A stretch of DNA of 64,000 nucleotides from Micromonospora sp. NBC_00421 (GCF_036017915.1 NZ_CP107929.1:2232001-2296000); one strand, 5' to 3'; counted from the first letter of the stretch, positions 17,087 through 25,203 are shown. The notes: generated from the sequence alone by a model not told the origin. Program-made: numbers and translations.

Positions 17087-18205
17087 TCAGGACGGTTGGA
17101 CCTGGTCGAAGAGGGCGACCGCTTCGGCGGGGTCCGGGCTCACTAGGCGTTCCAGACCAGCCGTCGTCATCGCCGCCCACCTGTTGGCCCGCGCCCACAT
17201 CCGTTCCTCGAAGGCCCGGACGGCCTCGTCAAGATCCTCCGGGCCGACGGCGACGGACTCCGCGAGCTCGGCGCCGTCCAGCATCGCGAGGTTCGCGCCG
17301 GCCCCCAACGGTGGCATCAGATGGGCGGCATCACCCAGCAGCGTCACCCCGGCGACGTGGGCCCACGTGTGGGACACGGGCAGGACGTAGCAGGGGCGGT
17401 GGACGAAAGCGGTGCCGTGGCCGAGCAGGTCGAGCACGGAAGCGGCCCAGCCGTCGAACAGCGCCAGCAGACCCGACCGCGTGGCCTCGACGTCGGCCAG
17501 GTCCAGCTCCGTGTGCCAGTCCGACGGGGCGCGGAAGGTGGCGTACACCTTGACGTGACCGCCGCTGTTGCGTTGGGCGACCAGGGACCGGTTCACGCCG
17601 TACACGGCGAGTGCACCGTCGCCGATCAACCGGGCGAGGTCGGGGTGGCGGGTGTCGACGTCGTCCAGGGAGGTCTCGACCGAGGTGACGCCCGTGTAGT
17701 GCGGCGTCACCGACGACACCGCCGGGCGGACCCGGGACCAGGCTCCGTCCGCGCCCACCACCAGATCGAACGTCTCCTGCTGTCCGTCTGCGAAATGCAC
17801 CACTGGCCCCTGCCCGGTGCTCGGCATCACCTGGGTCACCTTCCGTCCCCACCGGACGTCGAGACCGCCGAGCAGCAGGTCACGCAGTTGCCCACGGTCG
17901 ATCTCGGGATTGGCCCGTTCGTCCGATCGTGGTCGCCAGTCCCGAAGGACGGTCCCGGTCGGGTCCAGGATGCGCATGGCCTGACCCTCGGGACGGGACA
18001 GCGCCTGGAAATCGGTCAGCAGCCCCGCCTTGTCCAGCGCCAGCTGGCCCAGTTCCTCGTGCAGGTCGAGGCTCCCGCCCGGAGGGCGGGCGTCGGGTCC
18101 GGGATCGCGTTCGAGCACCGCGACCGGGTAGCCGTGGCGGTGCAGGACCCGGGCGAAGGTAAGGCCAGCCGGGCCGCCCCCGACCACCGCAATACGATGT
18201 CTCAT
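17087..18205 (-). CDS. FAD-dependent monooxygenase, TetX-like
   Basis: A 372-residue class A flavin hydroxylase. It has the dinucleotide fold VVGGGPAGL at 7-15, GGSLDLHEELGQLALDKAGLL, NPEIDRGQLRDLLL and the second FAD motif TLLGDAAHLMPPLGAGANLAMLDG. The spacing and these phrases follow TetX and related tetracycline destructases unusually well, so hydroxylation of a polycyclic aromatic drug or metabolite is plausible; the true substrate is unknown. There is no ribosome site, and a TACAGT -10 sits eight bases before ATG 18205, suggesting leaderless transcription. It is divergent from a TetR regulator across a 53-base gap. Confidence 0.85.
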   Translation of the reverse strand: MRHRIAVVGGGPAGLTFARVLHRHGYPVAVLERDPGPDARPPGGSLDLHEELGQLALDKAGLLTDFQALSRPEGQAMRILDPTGTVLRDWRPRSDERANPEIDRGQLRDLLLGGLDVRWGRKVTQVMPSTGQGPVVHFADGQQETFDLVVGADGAWSRVRPAVSSVTPHYTGVTSVETSLDDVDTRHPDLARLIGDGALAVYGVNRSLVAQRNSGGHVKVYATFRAPSDWHTELDLADVEATRSGLLALFDGWAASVLDLLGHGTAFVHRPCYVLPVSHTWAHVAGVTLLGDAAHLMPPLGAGANLAMLDGAELAESVAVGPEDLDEAVRAFEERMWARANRWAAMTTAGLERLVSPDPAEAVALFDQVQPS

Positions 18206-18209
18206 AGGA

Positions 18210-18220
18210 ATACACTGTAT
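18210..18220. promoter_or_regulatory. putative TetR operator between the divergent pair
   Basis: ATACA-C-TGTAT is a perfect 5-bp inverted repeat. It overlaps the likely -10 region of the monooxygenase and lies upstream of the TACAAT -10 candidate (18229-18234) of the TetR gene. A regulator bound here would block the monooxygenase. Confidence 0.45.
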
Positions 18221-18258
18221 CGAGCTCCTACAATGCTGTGCAACAGCAGGGAGTGACC

Positions 18259-18951
18259 ATGACCGTGTGGGACCGACCGGAGCCGCCCAGGTCTCCGACG
18301 CCGCTCGACCGGCAGCGGATCGTCGCCGCCGCCATCGCCCTGGCCGACGAGGGCGGGCTGGCGGCGGTGTCGGTGCGCAAGGTCGCCGCCCGGCTGGACG
18401 CCGGCCCGATGCGGCTGTACGGATTCATCTCCACCAAGGACGACCTGCTCGACCTGATGGTGGACGAGGTCCACGCCGAGATCCTTCCCGAGCAGCAGCC
18501 GGGCGACTGGCGGGAGGCACTGCGTATGCACGCCGACCGCACCAGGCAGGCGGCGCTGCGGCACGAATGGTTGGCCGACCTGCTCGGCGGCCGCCCGACC
18601 CTCGGCCCGAACGGCCTCGCCGTGACCGAGGCCAAGCTGGCCGCCCTCGACGGCCTCGCCGACATCGACACCGTGATGCGCGCCGTCGCGACGGTCAGCG
18701 CCTACGTCACCGGCGCGATCAGACGCGAGGTCGCGGACCTGCGGGCCGAACGCGCCACCGGTCTGTCCAAGCGCGACTGGCAGCGCGCTTGGGGCCCGCA
18801 CCTGACCGGAATGTTGGCCACCGGCCGCTTCCCGGCACTGAGCAGGGCCGTGCACGACGCCATGGACGTCGATGCCGAGACGTCCTTCGCGGCCGGCCTG
18901 GAATGGGTCCTCGACGCCGTGGCCGCCAAACTCCCCCGCGCGTCGACCTGA
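18259..18951 (+). CDS. TetR-family regulator with TetR-type C-terminal domain
   Basis: A 230-residue repressor. The helix-turn-helix is in LADEGGLAAVSVRKVAARLDAGPMRLYGFISTKDDLLDLMVDEV (about 30-75), followed by the C-terminal ligand domain found in tetracycline-type TetR proteins (LRMHADRTRQAALRHEWL). ATG 18259 follows CAGGGAG, so a slightly longer GTG/ATG frame is rejected. It is divergent from the TetX-like gene, the usual arrangement for a local drug-sensing repressor. The ligand is probably the monooxygenase substrate, by inference from this arrangement. Confidence 0.88.
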   Translation: MTVWDRPEPPRSPTPLDRQRIVAAAIALADEGGLAAVSVRKVAARLDAGPMRLYGFISTKDDLLDLMVDEVHAEILPEQQPGDWREALRMHADRTRQAALRHEWLADLLGGRPTLGPNGLAVTEAKLAALDGLADIDTVMRAVATVSAYVTGAIRREVADLRAERATGLSKRDWQRAWGPHLTGMLATGRFPALSRAVHDAMDVDAETSFAAGLEWVLDAVAAKLPRAST

Positions 18952-19116
18952 CGCCCGCTTCTGCCGCAGGTGAGCGAGATCGGGGTCGGGGGCCTCCAGG
19001 GCGACGTTCGTCAGGGGTACCGTGCCCGTGTCCGTCGCGTGCCCACCACGGACAGGTCGGTGGCGATGGGCGTTTCCGTGACGCGGGCGCCGCAGCGAAC
19101 TGCCGGGCGGCGGCAG

Positions 19117-19896
19117 TCAGCCGAGGTCGACGACCAGCGGCCGGTGGTCGGAGATCGTCGAGCGGGGGGTGTCGACGGCGGTGACCGGGGGCAGCCGGTG
19201 CAGCCCCCGGGGGTCGGCGAGGATGTGGTCGAGCTGCACCCGGGGTGCGATGGCGGGGTAGGTGGGGCGGCGGGCGAGGGGTCGCCAACCGGTGAGCAGG
19301 CGGGCGGGGCCGGCGGGCAGGTTGAGGTCGCCGAGGAGGATGCGGGGACCGGGCAGGGCACGCAGGGCGCGCACGACGCGGCGCAGTTGGTATGCGTTCC
19401 AGCCGGGGACGAAGGACAGGTGGGTGGCGGCGACGGTGAGGGGGCCGTGCGGGGTGTCGAGGACGGCGGCGAGGACGACACGGGGTTCGTCGCGCAGCAG
19501 CAGCAGTCCACCGCCGGGGCCCGGTGCGTAGATCGGGGATCGTACGGGTGCGGGGGCCAGCCGGGTGACCTGCCAGGTGCGCACGGGGTGGCGGCTGATC
19601 AGGCCGATGCCGTAGCAGGGTTCGCCGTGGCCGTCGTCGTCGTGGCGCAGGGGCCGGAACTGTTCGCCTGGGGTGCCGACGACGGCGGCGGCGAAGCGGT
19701 GTTCGGGGGCACCGAGGGCGTGTGCGGCGATGCTGGTGAGGTCGTGGTGGCCGCTGCGGGACTGGTCGCGGTCGACTTCCTGGAGGGCGAGGACGTCGGC
19801 GTCGAGGGCGTGGACGGCGGCGGTGAGCCGGTCGGGGTCGACGAGCCCGTCGGTCAGGGAGCGGCCGTGCAGCAGGTTGAAGGTCGCCAGGCGCAC
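19117..19896 (-). CDS. endonuclease/exonuclease/phosphatase family protein
   Basis: A 259-residue metal-dependent phosphoesterase. It contains the family hallmarks MRLATFNLLHG, VLALQEVDRDQSRSG with the catalytic Glu, VAATHLSF, RILLGDLNLPAG and the C-terminal TISDHRPLVVDL. This fold includes DNases, sphingomyelinases and inositol phosphatases, and no signal peptide is present, so the substrate is undetermined. The gene starts at ATG 19896, 33 bases from a divergent small open frame. The 165 bases downstream to the TetR gene contain nothing recognised. Confidence 0.87.
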   Translation of the reverse strand: MRLATFNLLHGRSLTDGLVDPDRLTAAVHALDADVLALQEVDRDQSRSGHHDLTSIAAHALGAPEHRFAAAVVGTPGEQFRPLRHDDDGHGEPCYGIGLISRHPVRTWQVTRLAPAPVRSPIYAPGPGGGLLLLRDEPRVVLAAVLDTPHGPLTVAATHLSFVPGWNAYQLRRVVRALRALPGPRILLGDLNLPAGPARLLTGWRPLARRPTYPAIAPRVQLDHILADPRGLHRLPPVTAVDTPRSTISDHRPLVVDLG

Positions 19897-19929
19897 CTGT
19901 GCACCCTACGTCCGTGGCACAGTTACCGG

Positions 19930-20016
19930 ATGATCAAGTTGCTGTGTTGTTCGGTGCTGGTGTTCGTGGCGCTGGGTGCGGTGGGGGTGTGGATGCGTCG
20001 GCGGCGGGGGCGGTGA
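19930..20016 (+). CDS. candidate 28-residue single-span membrane peptide
   Basis: The open frame encodes MIKLLCCSVLVFVALGAVGV, then WMRRRRGR. It is a textbook one-helix membrane peptide with a positively charged cytoplasmic C-terminus, or a reversed topology. No Shine-Dalgarno site is present; the ATG could be used in a leaderless transcript. It sits between the divergent nuclease-fold gene and the TauE-like permease that follows on the same strand. Composition strongly favours a real membrane segment, but a chance frame cannot be excluded. Confidence 0.4.
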   Translation: MIKLLCCSVLVFVALGAVGVWMRRRRGR

Positions 20017-20070
20017 GCTGGGCCACTTCGGTGGCCGGGTGGGCGGGTGGGGTGGGCAGAATTGCCGCCC

Positions 20071-20844
20071 GTGGATCCTGTGTCGTTGACGACCCTGTTG
20101 ATTGCGGCCGCCCTGGCTGGTGGGGTCGACGCGGTGGTGGGCGGGGGCGGGTTGTTGTTGTTGCCGGCGTTGTTGGTGGCGGCACCGGGGGTGCCGGTGG
20201 CGACGGCGTTGGGGACGAACAAGTTGGCGGCGATCGCGGGGACGTCGACGGCGGCGGTGACGTTCGCCCGGCGTACCCGGGTGGACTGGGCGGTGGCGGC
20301 TCCGGCGGCGGTGCTGGCGGTGGGTTGCGCGGGGGTGGGGGCGGCCTTGGCGGGATCGGTGCCGGCGCAGGCGTACCGGCCGGTGGTGTTGGTGGTGTTG
20401 CTGCTGGTGGCATTGTTCGTGGCGGTGCGGCCCCGGCTGGGGACGGTGGCGGTGCCGCGACGGCGGACTCCGGTGCGGGTGACGGCGGCGGTGGGGGTGA
20501 CCGGCGTGGGTATCGCCCTGTACGACGGGTTGATCGGTCCCGGTACGGGGACGTTTCTGGTGCTGGCGTTCACCGTGTTGGTGGGGGCGGATTTCCTGCA
20601 CGGCTCGGCGATGGCGAAGGTGGTCAACGCGGCGACGAATCTGGGGGCGTTGGCGGTGTTCGCCGCGACCGGGCACGTGTGGTGGGGGTTGGGGCTGGCG
20701 ATGGCGGTGTGCAACGTGGCGGGGGCGGCGGTGGGGGCGCGGCTGGCGTTGCGCCGGGGGGCGGGGTTCGTGCGGGTGGTGTTGCTGGTGGTGGTGGCGG
20801 CGCTGGTGGTGAAGTTGGGTTACGACCAGTGGTCGGCCGGCTGA
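20071..20844 (+). CDS. TauE/SafE-family membrane permease
   Basis: A 257-residue polytopic protein of the sulfite exporter TauE/SafE family (DUF81), which moves sulfur-containing anions or other organic acids across the membrane. The first repeat has GGVDAVVGGGGLLLLPALL and ALGTNKLAAIAGTSTAA; the second has YDGLIGPGTGTFLVLAFTVLVGADFLHGSAMAKVVNAATN. About eight helices are visible. GTG 20071 (MDPVSLTTLLI) begins at the expected place; TTG 20062 and GTG 20047 are alternatives. The substrate cannot be predicted from context. Confidence 0.85.
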   Translation: MDPVSLTTLLIAAALAGGVDAVVGGGGLLLLPALLVAAPGVPVATALGTNKLAAIAGTSTAAVTFARRTRVDWAVAAPAAVLAVGCAGVGAALAGSVPAQAYRPVVLVVLLLVALFVAVRPRLGTVAVPRRRTPVRVTAAVGVTGVGIALYDGLIGPGTGTFLVLAFTVLVGADFLHGSAMAKVVNAATNLGALAVFAATGHVWWGLGLAMAVCNVAGAAVGARLALRRGAGFVRVVLLVVVAALVVKLGYDQWSAG

Positions 20845-20879
20845 GCGTGCGGTGGCGCCCAACCGGCCCGACGGTGGGC

Positions 20880-21494
20880 TCAGGCGTGCCGGACGGCGGT
20901 GTCGTAGTCCAGGCGGGGCAACCGGGGGTACCAGGCGTCCGGGCCGGGGTGGCCGATGTTGACCAGGAGCAGGGACTTCCAGCTGGTGCCGGCGAAGAAC
21001 TCGGCGTCGACACCGGCGGGGTCGAAGCCGCCCATGGGGCCGGCGGCGAGACCGGCGGCGCGGACGGCGAGCAGGAAGTAGCCGACCTGGAGTCCGGCGT
21101 TGAAGCGGGCCATGTTCTCCCGTCCGGTGGGGTCGGCGGCGAAGTGCTCGCGCATGCCGGGGCGGACCGGGAAGACGGTGTCGAGATGTTCGTGGAAGTC
21201 GGTGTCGGCGGCGAGGACGGCGACGACGGGGGCGGTGGTGGTCTTGGCCCGGTTGCCGTCGGCGACGTGGGTGAGTAGCCGGTCACGGCCTGGGCCGGGG
21301 CGGACGAACAGCACGCGCAGGGGTTGGACGTTCATGGCGGTGGGTGGGTACTTGGCGAGGTCGAAGATGGCCCGCAGCTGGTCGTCGCCGACGGGGGTGT
21401 CGGTGAAGGTGTTCGCGGTGCGGGCTTCGGTGAACAGCTGGGCCTGGGCGGCGGGGTCGAGGGTGATCAACTGGTCGGGCAGGACGTGGGTCAT
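20880..21494 (-). CDS. nitroreductase-family protein, RutE/malonic semialdehyde reductase-like
   Basis: A 204-residue FMN-binding NADPH reductase. KYPPTAMNVQPLRVLFV, the GPMGGFDPAGVDAEFF segment and SLLLVNIGHPGPDAWYPRLPRLDY track E. coli RutE closely; RutE reduces malonic semialdehyde in pyrimidine degradation. No other rut genes are nearby, so the role may be general aldehyde or quinone reduction. The chosen ATG is at 21494. It is divergent from an HxlR regulator, a pairing often seen with redox-active enzymes, with about 97 bases of shared promoter region. Confidence 0.88.
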   Translation of the reverse strand: MTHVLPDQLITLDPAAQAQLFTEARTANTFTDTPVGDDQLRAIFDLAKYPPTAMNVQPLRVLFVRPGPGRDRLLTHVADGNRAKTTTAPVVAVLAADTDFHEHLDTVFPVRPGMREHFAADPTGRENMARFNAGLQVGYFLLAVRAAGLAAGPMGGFDPAGVDAEFFAGTSWKSLLLVNIGHPGPDAWYPRLPRLDYDTAVRHA

Positions 21495-21534
21495 GGCTGG
21501 CCTCCGGTCGGATCGGATGTGCTGCGGCAACGAT

Positions 21535-21561
21535 AGCAGCTAGTTTTTTCGTAGTCGCTAG
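21535..21561. promoter_or_regulatory. direct repeat in the nitroreductase/HxlR promoter region
   Basis: AGCAGCTAG (21535-21543) and AGTCGCTAG (21553-21561) are near-identical nonamers 18 bases apart, flanking a run of T. They lie between the divergent starts at 21494 and 21592 and may be HxlR contact sites. Confidence 0.35.
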
Positions 21562-21591
21562 GGTGAGTTGCAGACCACGTATGCTGGACAG

Positions 21592-21939
21592 ATGACGACG
21601 TGCCCCCCTGTCGACGACGGGCCCCGCGCCTGCCCGGGGGGCCTGTCCCGCGCGTTCGCGTTCCTCGGCAAGAGATGGAACGGCATGATCCTGGGCACCC
21701 TCGCCGCCGGCCCGGCCGGCTTCGCCGAGCTGACCCGGGCGCTGCCCGGAATCAGCGAATCGGTGCTGTCGGACCGGCTGGGTGAGTTGGCCCGGGTCGA
21801 CCTGGTCAGCCGCACGGTCCGGGAAGGGCCGCCGCTGGGAGTCAGCTACCAACTGACCGAACGCGGCACCGCACTGCTGCCGGCGTTGGACGCACTCGCC
21901 CGGTGGGCCGACGAGAACCTCCCCACCCGCGGTTGCTGA
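21592..21939 (+). CDS. HxlR-family winged-helix regulator
   Basis: A 115-residue DNA-binding protein. LGKRWNGMILGTLAAGPAGFAELTRALPGISESVLSDRLGEL and YQLTERGTALLPALDALARWADEN are characteristic of HxlR/YodB regulators, many of which sense electrophiles or quinones through a cysteine near the N-terminus; Cys residues at 4 and 14 are candidates. ATG 21592 is preceded by an in-frame ATG at 21568, which is less likely. It is divergent from the nitroreductase and probably regulates it. A GNAT pseudogene begins three bases after its stop. Confidence 0.86.
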   Translation: MTTCPPVDDGPRACPGGLSRAFAFLGKRWNGMILGTLAAGPAGFAELTRALPGISESVLSDRLGELARVDLVSRTVREGPPLGVSYQLTERGTALLPALDALARWADENLPTRGC

Positions 21940-21942
21940 CCG

Positions 21943-22331
21943 GTGCCGGTCCGCGCCGAACACGACCGTGCCGTACTGGCCGCGCTGCTGCGCCGCGATC
22001 CGGTCCTGTACGCCTACCAGTTGGGTGACCTCGACGACTTCTTCTGGCCGTACACCTCGTGGTTCCGGCGCGGAGACCAGGTCGTGCTGCTCTACCACGG
22101 GGCTGCGGAGCCGGCCCGGCTGGACGCGGTCACCGGCGCGGGTGAGGTGCTCGGCCGGTCCGACCTACCGGCGCCGTCGCCGCGCTGTGCGCCCGGCTGC
22201 GCGACAGCGTCGACCACGTGACGTTGAACGTGAAGACCGACAACGCCACGGCGCTGCGCCTCTACCGGCGGCTCGGTTTCACCCGGGTCGCCCGGTTCGG
22301 CGAGTACACGTTGACCATCGGGGCGGGCTGA
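21943..22331 (+). pseudogene. GNAT acetyltransferase with internal deletion
   Basis: From GTG 21943 the frame reads a normal N-terminal region (DPVLYAYQLGDLDDFFWPY). Near 22165-22175 it jumps: the downstream sequence that still makes sense is in another frame and reads AVAALCARLRDSVDHVTLNV, then KTDNATALRLYRRLGFTRVARFGEY, the classic C-terminal half of a GNAT fold, ending at TGA 22329-22331. The central part with the acetyl-CoA-binding R/QxxGxG/A loop is missing. In-frame translation from 21943 ends at 22221 in junk. This is best explained by an out-of-frame internal deletion of roughly half the gene. Confidence 0.8.
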
Positions 22332-22342
22332 GCCGCCGCCGG

Positions 22343-22852
22343 TCAGCGGGAGCGGCTGGGGGAGTCGAACCGGCCGGCGCGGATCTCCCGCAACGCCCGC
22401 CGCCGCACGTCACCGTGCAGGGTGTCGACGTAGAGCCGGCCGGCGAGGTGGTCGGTCTCGTGCTGCAACGCCCGGGCCAGGAATCCGCTGCCGGAGATGG
22501 TCAGCGGATCGCCGTGCCGGTCGACGCCGTGCACGGTGGCGTGCAGGGCCCGGCGGGTCGGGAAGTACAGCCCCGGGATGGACAGGCAGCCCTCGTCGTC
22601 GTCCTGGACCTCCGTCGACACCTCGATGGTGGGGTTGATCAGGTGTCCCCGGTGGCCGTCGGCGTCGTAGACGAACACCTGGGCGTCGACGCCGATCTGC
22701 GGAGCGGCGACGCCGGCCCGGCCGGGCGCACCGAGCAGGGTGTCCATCAGGTCGTCCACGAGCTGCTGCAACTCGGCGTCGAAGCGGGTCACCGGGGCAC
22801 AGGCGGTGCGCAGGACGGGATCACCGATGATCCGGATGGGGCGTACGGTCAT
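22343..22852 (-). CDS. def: peptide deformylase
   Basis: A 169-residue metallohydrolase that removes the formyl group from nascent N-terminal methionine. All three motifs are intact: GVAAPQIG (47-54), EGCLSIPG with metal ligand Cys89, and QHETDHLAG with His131, catalytic Glu132 and His135. It is of normal length for a type 1 enzyme. It lies 12 bases from the preceding TetR gene on the same strand, which may make them cotranscribed. Actinomycetes usually carry several deformylases, so this may be a secondary copy. Confidence 0.94.
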   Translation of the reverse strand: MTVRPIRIIGDPVLRTACAPVTRFDAELQQLVDDLMDTLLGAPGRAGVAAPQIGVDAQVFVYDADGHRGHLINPTIEVSTEVQDDDEGCLSIPGLYFPTRRALHATVHGVDRHGDPLTISGSGFLARALQHETDHLAGRLYVDTLHGDVRRRALREIRAGRFDSPSRSR

Positions 22853-22862
22853 GCCCGGAAGG

Positions 22863-23651
22863 CTATCCGGGTGGCACCGGTGACGCTACGTCGGCGCACC
22901 GGTCGGCCACCAGGGCGGCGACGCCGTCGAGGACCCGGGCCAGACCGAACTCGAACGCCCGGGTCGGGTCGACGGCGGCCTGGTACTCCTGCCCGGCGGC
23001 GGCCCCGACCCGGGCGGCCGTCGGGAAACGGGCCGGGTCCATGACCCTCTCCAGGTACGGTGCGTGCGCCCGCCACCACTGTTCGTCGGTCAGGCCGGTG
23101 CGTCGGGTGGCCTGGGCGGCTTCGACCGCGCCGCGTACCGCGCCGTGGACGTAGGAGTCGACGAGGGCGATCACGGCGTCCATCTCCAGGTCGGTCAGGC
23201 CGACGCCCTCGACGGCGCGCAGCGCGTGGTCGTACCGGGCGGTGACCTGGGGGCCCAACGGTGGGCGGGTGGTGGCGACCTGCAACAGCCACGGGTGGCG
23301 CAGGTACAACGCCCAGGTGTCCCGGGCGAGGCGTTCCAGCCGACCCCGCCAGCCACCGGGGACGTCGGTGGGGCGGGGCGTCTCGCCGTGCACGGTGTCG
23401 AGCATGACGTCGAGCAGTTCACCCTTGCCGGGCACGTGGGTGTAGAGGGACATGGTGCCCACGCCGAGTCGTTCGGCGACCCGGCGCATGGACAGCGCGG
23501 CGAGCCCGTCGGCGTCGGCGACCTCGATGGCGGCCCGCACGATCCGGTCGACGCCGAGGTCACCGCCGCCGCGGTTGGCCCGGTCCCGGGTACGCCAGAG
23601 CAGGGCGAGGCTGCGCGCGGGGTCGCCGGTGCCGCTGTACTCGACGTGCAT
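22863..23651 (-). CDS. TetR/AcrR-family regulator
   Basis: A 262-residue repressor. The DNA-binding domain is displaced about 35 residues from the N-terminus (RIVRAAIEVADADGLAALSMRRVAERLGVGTMSLYTHVPGKGELLDVML), and the C-terminal domain with WALYLRHPWLLQVATTRPPLGPQV belongs to the TetR_C_1-like actinobacterial group. It reads into the deformylase 10 bases downstream and is divergent from nothing; pabB follows upstream on the same strand. No operator was recognised. The target genes are unknown. Confidence 0.86.
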   Translation of the reverse strand: MHVEYSGTGDPARSLALLWRTRDRANRGGGDLGVDRIVRAAIEVADADGLAALSMRRVAERLGVGTMSLYTHVPGKGELLDVMLDTVHGETPRPTDVPGGWRGRLERLARDTWALYLRHPWLLQVATTRPPLGPQVTARYDHALRAVEGVGLTDLEMDAVIALVDSYVHGAVRGAVEAAQATRRTGLTDEQWWRAHAPYLERVMDPARFPTAARVGAAAGQEYQAAVDPTRAFEFGLARVLDGVAALVADRCADVASPVPPG

Positions 23652-23688
23652 GCCGCCACCCTAGCCGTATGGTGTACGGCCGGTGTGT

Positions 23689-24930
23689 TCAGCCGGCGGC
23701 GAGCAGGGCGCGCACCGGGGCGGCCTTGGCGGCGGCCTCGGCGACCTCCGCGGCGGGATCGCTGTCCCAGGTGATGCCGCCGCCGGCCCACAGGTGCAGC
23801 CGGTCGCGGTCGGCGGCGACGGTACGGATGGTCAGACCCAGATCGAGGTGCCCGGGACCCACCCAGCCGAACGCCCCCATGCCGGCGCCCCGACCGACGG
23901 GTTCGACGGCGGCGATCAACGCCAACGCGGCGTGCTTCGGGGCACCGGTGACCGACCCCCCGGGGCAGGTGGCGCGCAGCAGGTCGGCCAGGCCCACCCC
24001 GTCGGCGAGGGCCGCGGACACGGTCGACTCGGCCTGCCACAGGTCACACCAGCGGCGTACCGCGAACAACTCGTCGACGGTCACCGAACCGGTACGGGCC
24101 ACCCGGGCCAGGTCGTTGCGCTCCAGGTCGACGATCATGATGTGTTCGGCGCGTTCCTTGGCCGAAGCGAGCAGGTCACGGCGGCCGGCGGCGGTCGCCG
24201 GGCGGGTGCCCTTGATCGGTCGGGTGACGACCCGGCCGTCGTGCACCGCGACCAGGGTCTCCGGTGAGGCGCAGCCGATCGCCCAGCCGTCGCCGTGCAG
24301 GGTGCCGCCGTAGCGGGCGCCGGGCAGCCCGGCGAGGCGGGCCAGCGCGGGTCGCGGGTCGCCGCGGTATCCGGCGGCGGCGTGCCCCACCACGTTGACC
24401 TGGTAGACGTCGCCGCGGCCGATGGCGGCGCGGACGGCCCGCACCGCGTCGGCGTGCTGCCCGGCGGTCCAACTGTCCCGCCACGGCCCCATCCGCAACC
24501 CGCCTGCCGTCGGACCGGACGGGGTGGGGGTGGCGGCGTGGGCGTAGACCACCACGGCCACGTCCGGCAGGCCGGGCGTGGGGCTGACCGCGCCGACGGG
24601 TGCGCCGACCATCCGGGCGCCGGCGGCGGCGGAGACGAACACGGCGGCCCCGCAGGGACCATCGGGCCGGTGGGTCGCCGGTCGGGTCAGGTCCTCGACG
24701 GGCAACCCGTGCGCGGTGAGGAACCCGGCGGTCAGCGCGGCCGGGTCGCCACCGTCGGTGACGTGCCACTCGAACCGGTCCCGCTCCACCAGCACGCTGC
24801 GGCAGCGCACCGGTACTCCCGGTACGTCGACCGACGCCGTTGGGAGCGTTTCCACGCCGGGTGGACCATTCCCGCTCATCCGTTCAGCGGATTTCGGGGC
24901 GACATGACGGAAGGCCGCTCGATCCGACAC
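23689..24930 (-). CDS. pabB: aminodeoxychorismate synthase component I
   Basis: A 413-residue chorismate-binding enzyme for folate synthesis, converting chorismate with ammonia to 4-amino-4-deoxychorismate. ASPETLVAVHDGRVVTRPIKGTRP is the PabB-type PIKGT motif (anthranilate synthase has PIAGT). It is followed by IMIVDLERNDL, CPGGSVTGAPKHAAL and WAGGGITWDSDP. GTG 24930 has an AAGGGAC site, while ATG 24879 is an alternative that would remove 17 residues. The glutaminase partner PabA is not in the window. This is a primary-metabolism or antibiotic-precursor enzyme. Confidence 0.9.
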   Translation of the reverse strand: MSDRAAFRHVAPKSAERMSGNGPPGVETLPTASVDVPGVPVRCRSVLVERDRFEWHVTDGGDPAALTAGFLTAHGLPVEDLTRPATHRPDGPCGAAVFVSAAAGARMVGAPVGAVSPTPGLPDVAVVVYAHAATPTPSGPTAGGLRMGPWRDSWTAGQHADAVRAVRAAIGRGDVYQVNVVGHAAAGYRGDPRPALARLAGLPGARYGGTLHGDGWAIGCASPETLVAVHDGRVVTRPIKGTRPATAAGRRDLLASAKERAEHIMIVDLERNDLARVARTGSVTVDELFAVRRWCDLWQAESTVSAALADGVGLADLLRATCPGGSVTGAPKHAALALIAAVEPVGRGAGMGAFGWVGPGHLDLGLTIRTVAADRDRLHLWAGGGITWDSDPAAEVAEAAAKAAPVRALLAAG

Positions 24931-24952
24931 GGCGTCCCTTGGTACTGTGCGT

Positions 24953-24980
24953 CACTGGTCATGTGAACCATGACACAGTG
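24953..24980. promoter_or_regulatory. inverted repeat between pabB and DUF5999
   Basis: GTCATG (24958-24963) pairs with CATGAC (24969-24974) across TGAAC. The outer arms CACTG and CAGTG extend the dyad with a single-base bulge. It lies 23 bases upstream of the DUF5999 start and upstream of pabB. It could be an operator for either gene. Confidence 0.5.
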
Positions 24981-25002
24981 CCCCCACAGTCCGGAGAACC
25001 CG

Positions 25003-25203
25003 ATGTGCCAGCACCAGATCACCTGCCCCTCCGCCGAAGCGACCGACCGGGACGCCGCCCGGGTCATCGCCTGCTTCCCCGAGCAGGGCTGGAGCCTGCT
25101 CTGCAACGGTGTCATCGTCTTCGAAGACACCGGTGAACTCCTTCCCGACGGCAGCACAATCGCCCCGCACCGCGGGCCGGCCCGACACGCCCTCGTCGCC
25201 TGA
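25003..25203 (+). CDS. DUF5999 family small protein
   Basis: A 66-residue protein beginning MCQHQITCPSAEATDRDAAR and continuing with the invariant FPEQGWSLLCNGVIVFEDTGELLPDG. This pattern belongs to a small actinomycete-specific family (DUF5999) of unknown role. The two N-terminal cysteines (2 and 8) and a third in LLCNG could bind a metal. ATG 25003 follows GGAG at a good distance, so the upstream in-frame ATG at 24970 is not needed. A strong dyad upstream suggests specific regulation. Confidence 0.85.
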   Translation: MCQHQITCPSAEATDRDAARVIACFPEQGWSLLCNGVIVFEDTGELLPDGSTIAPHRGPARHALVA

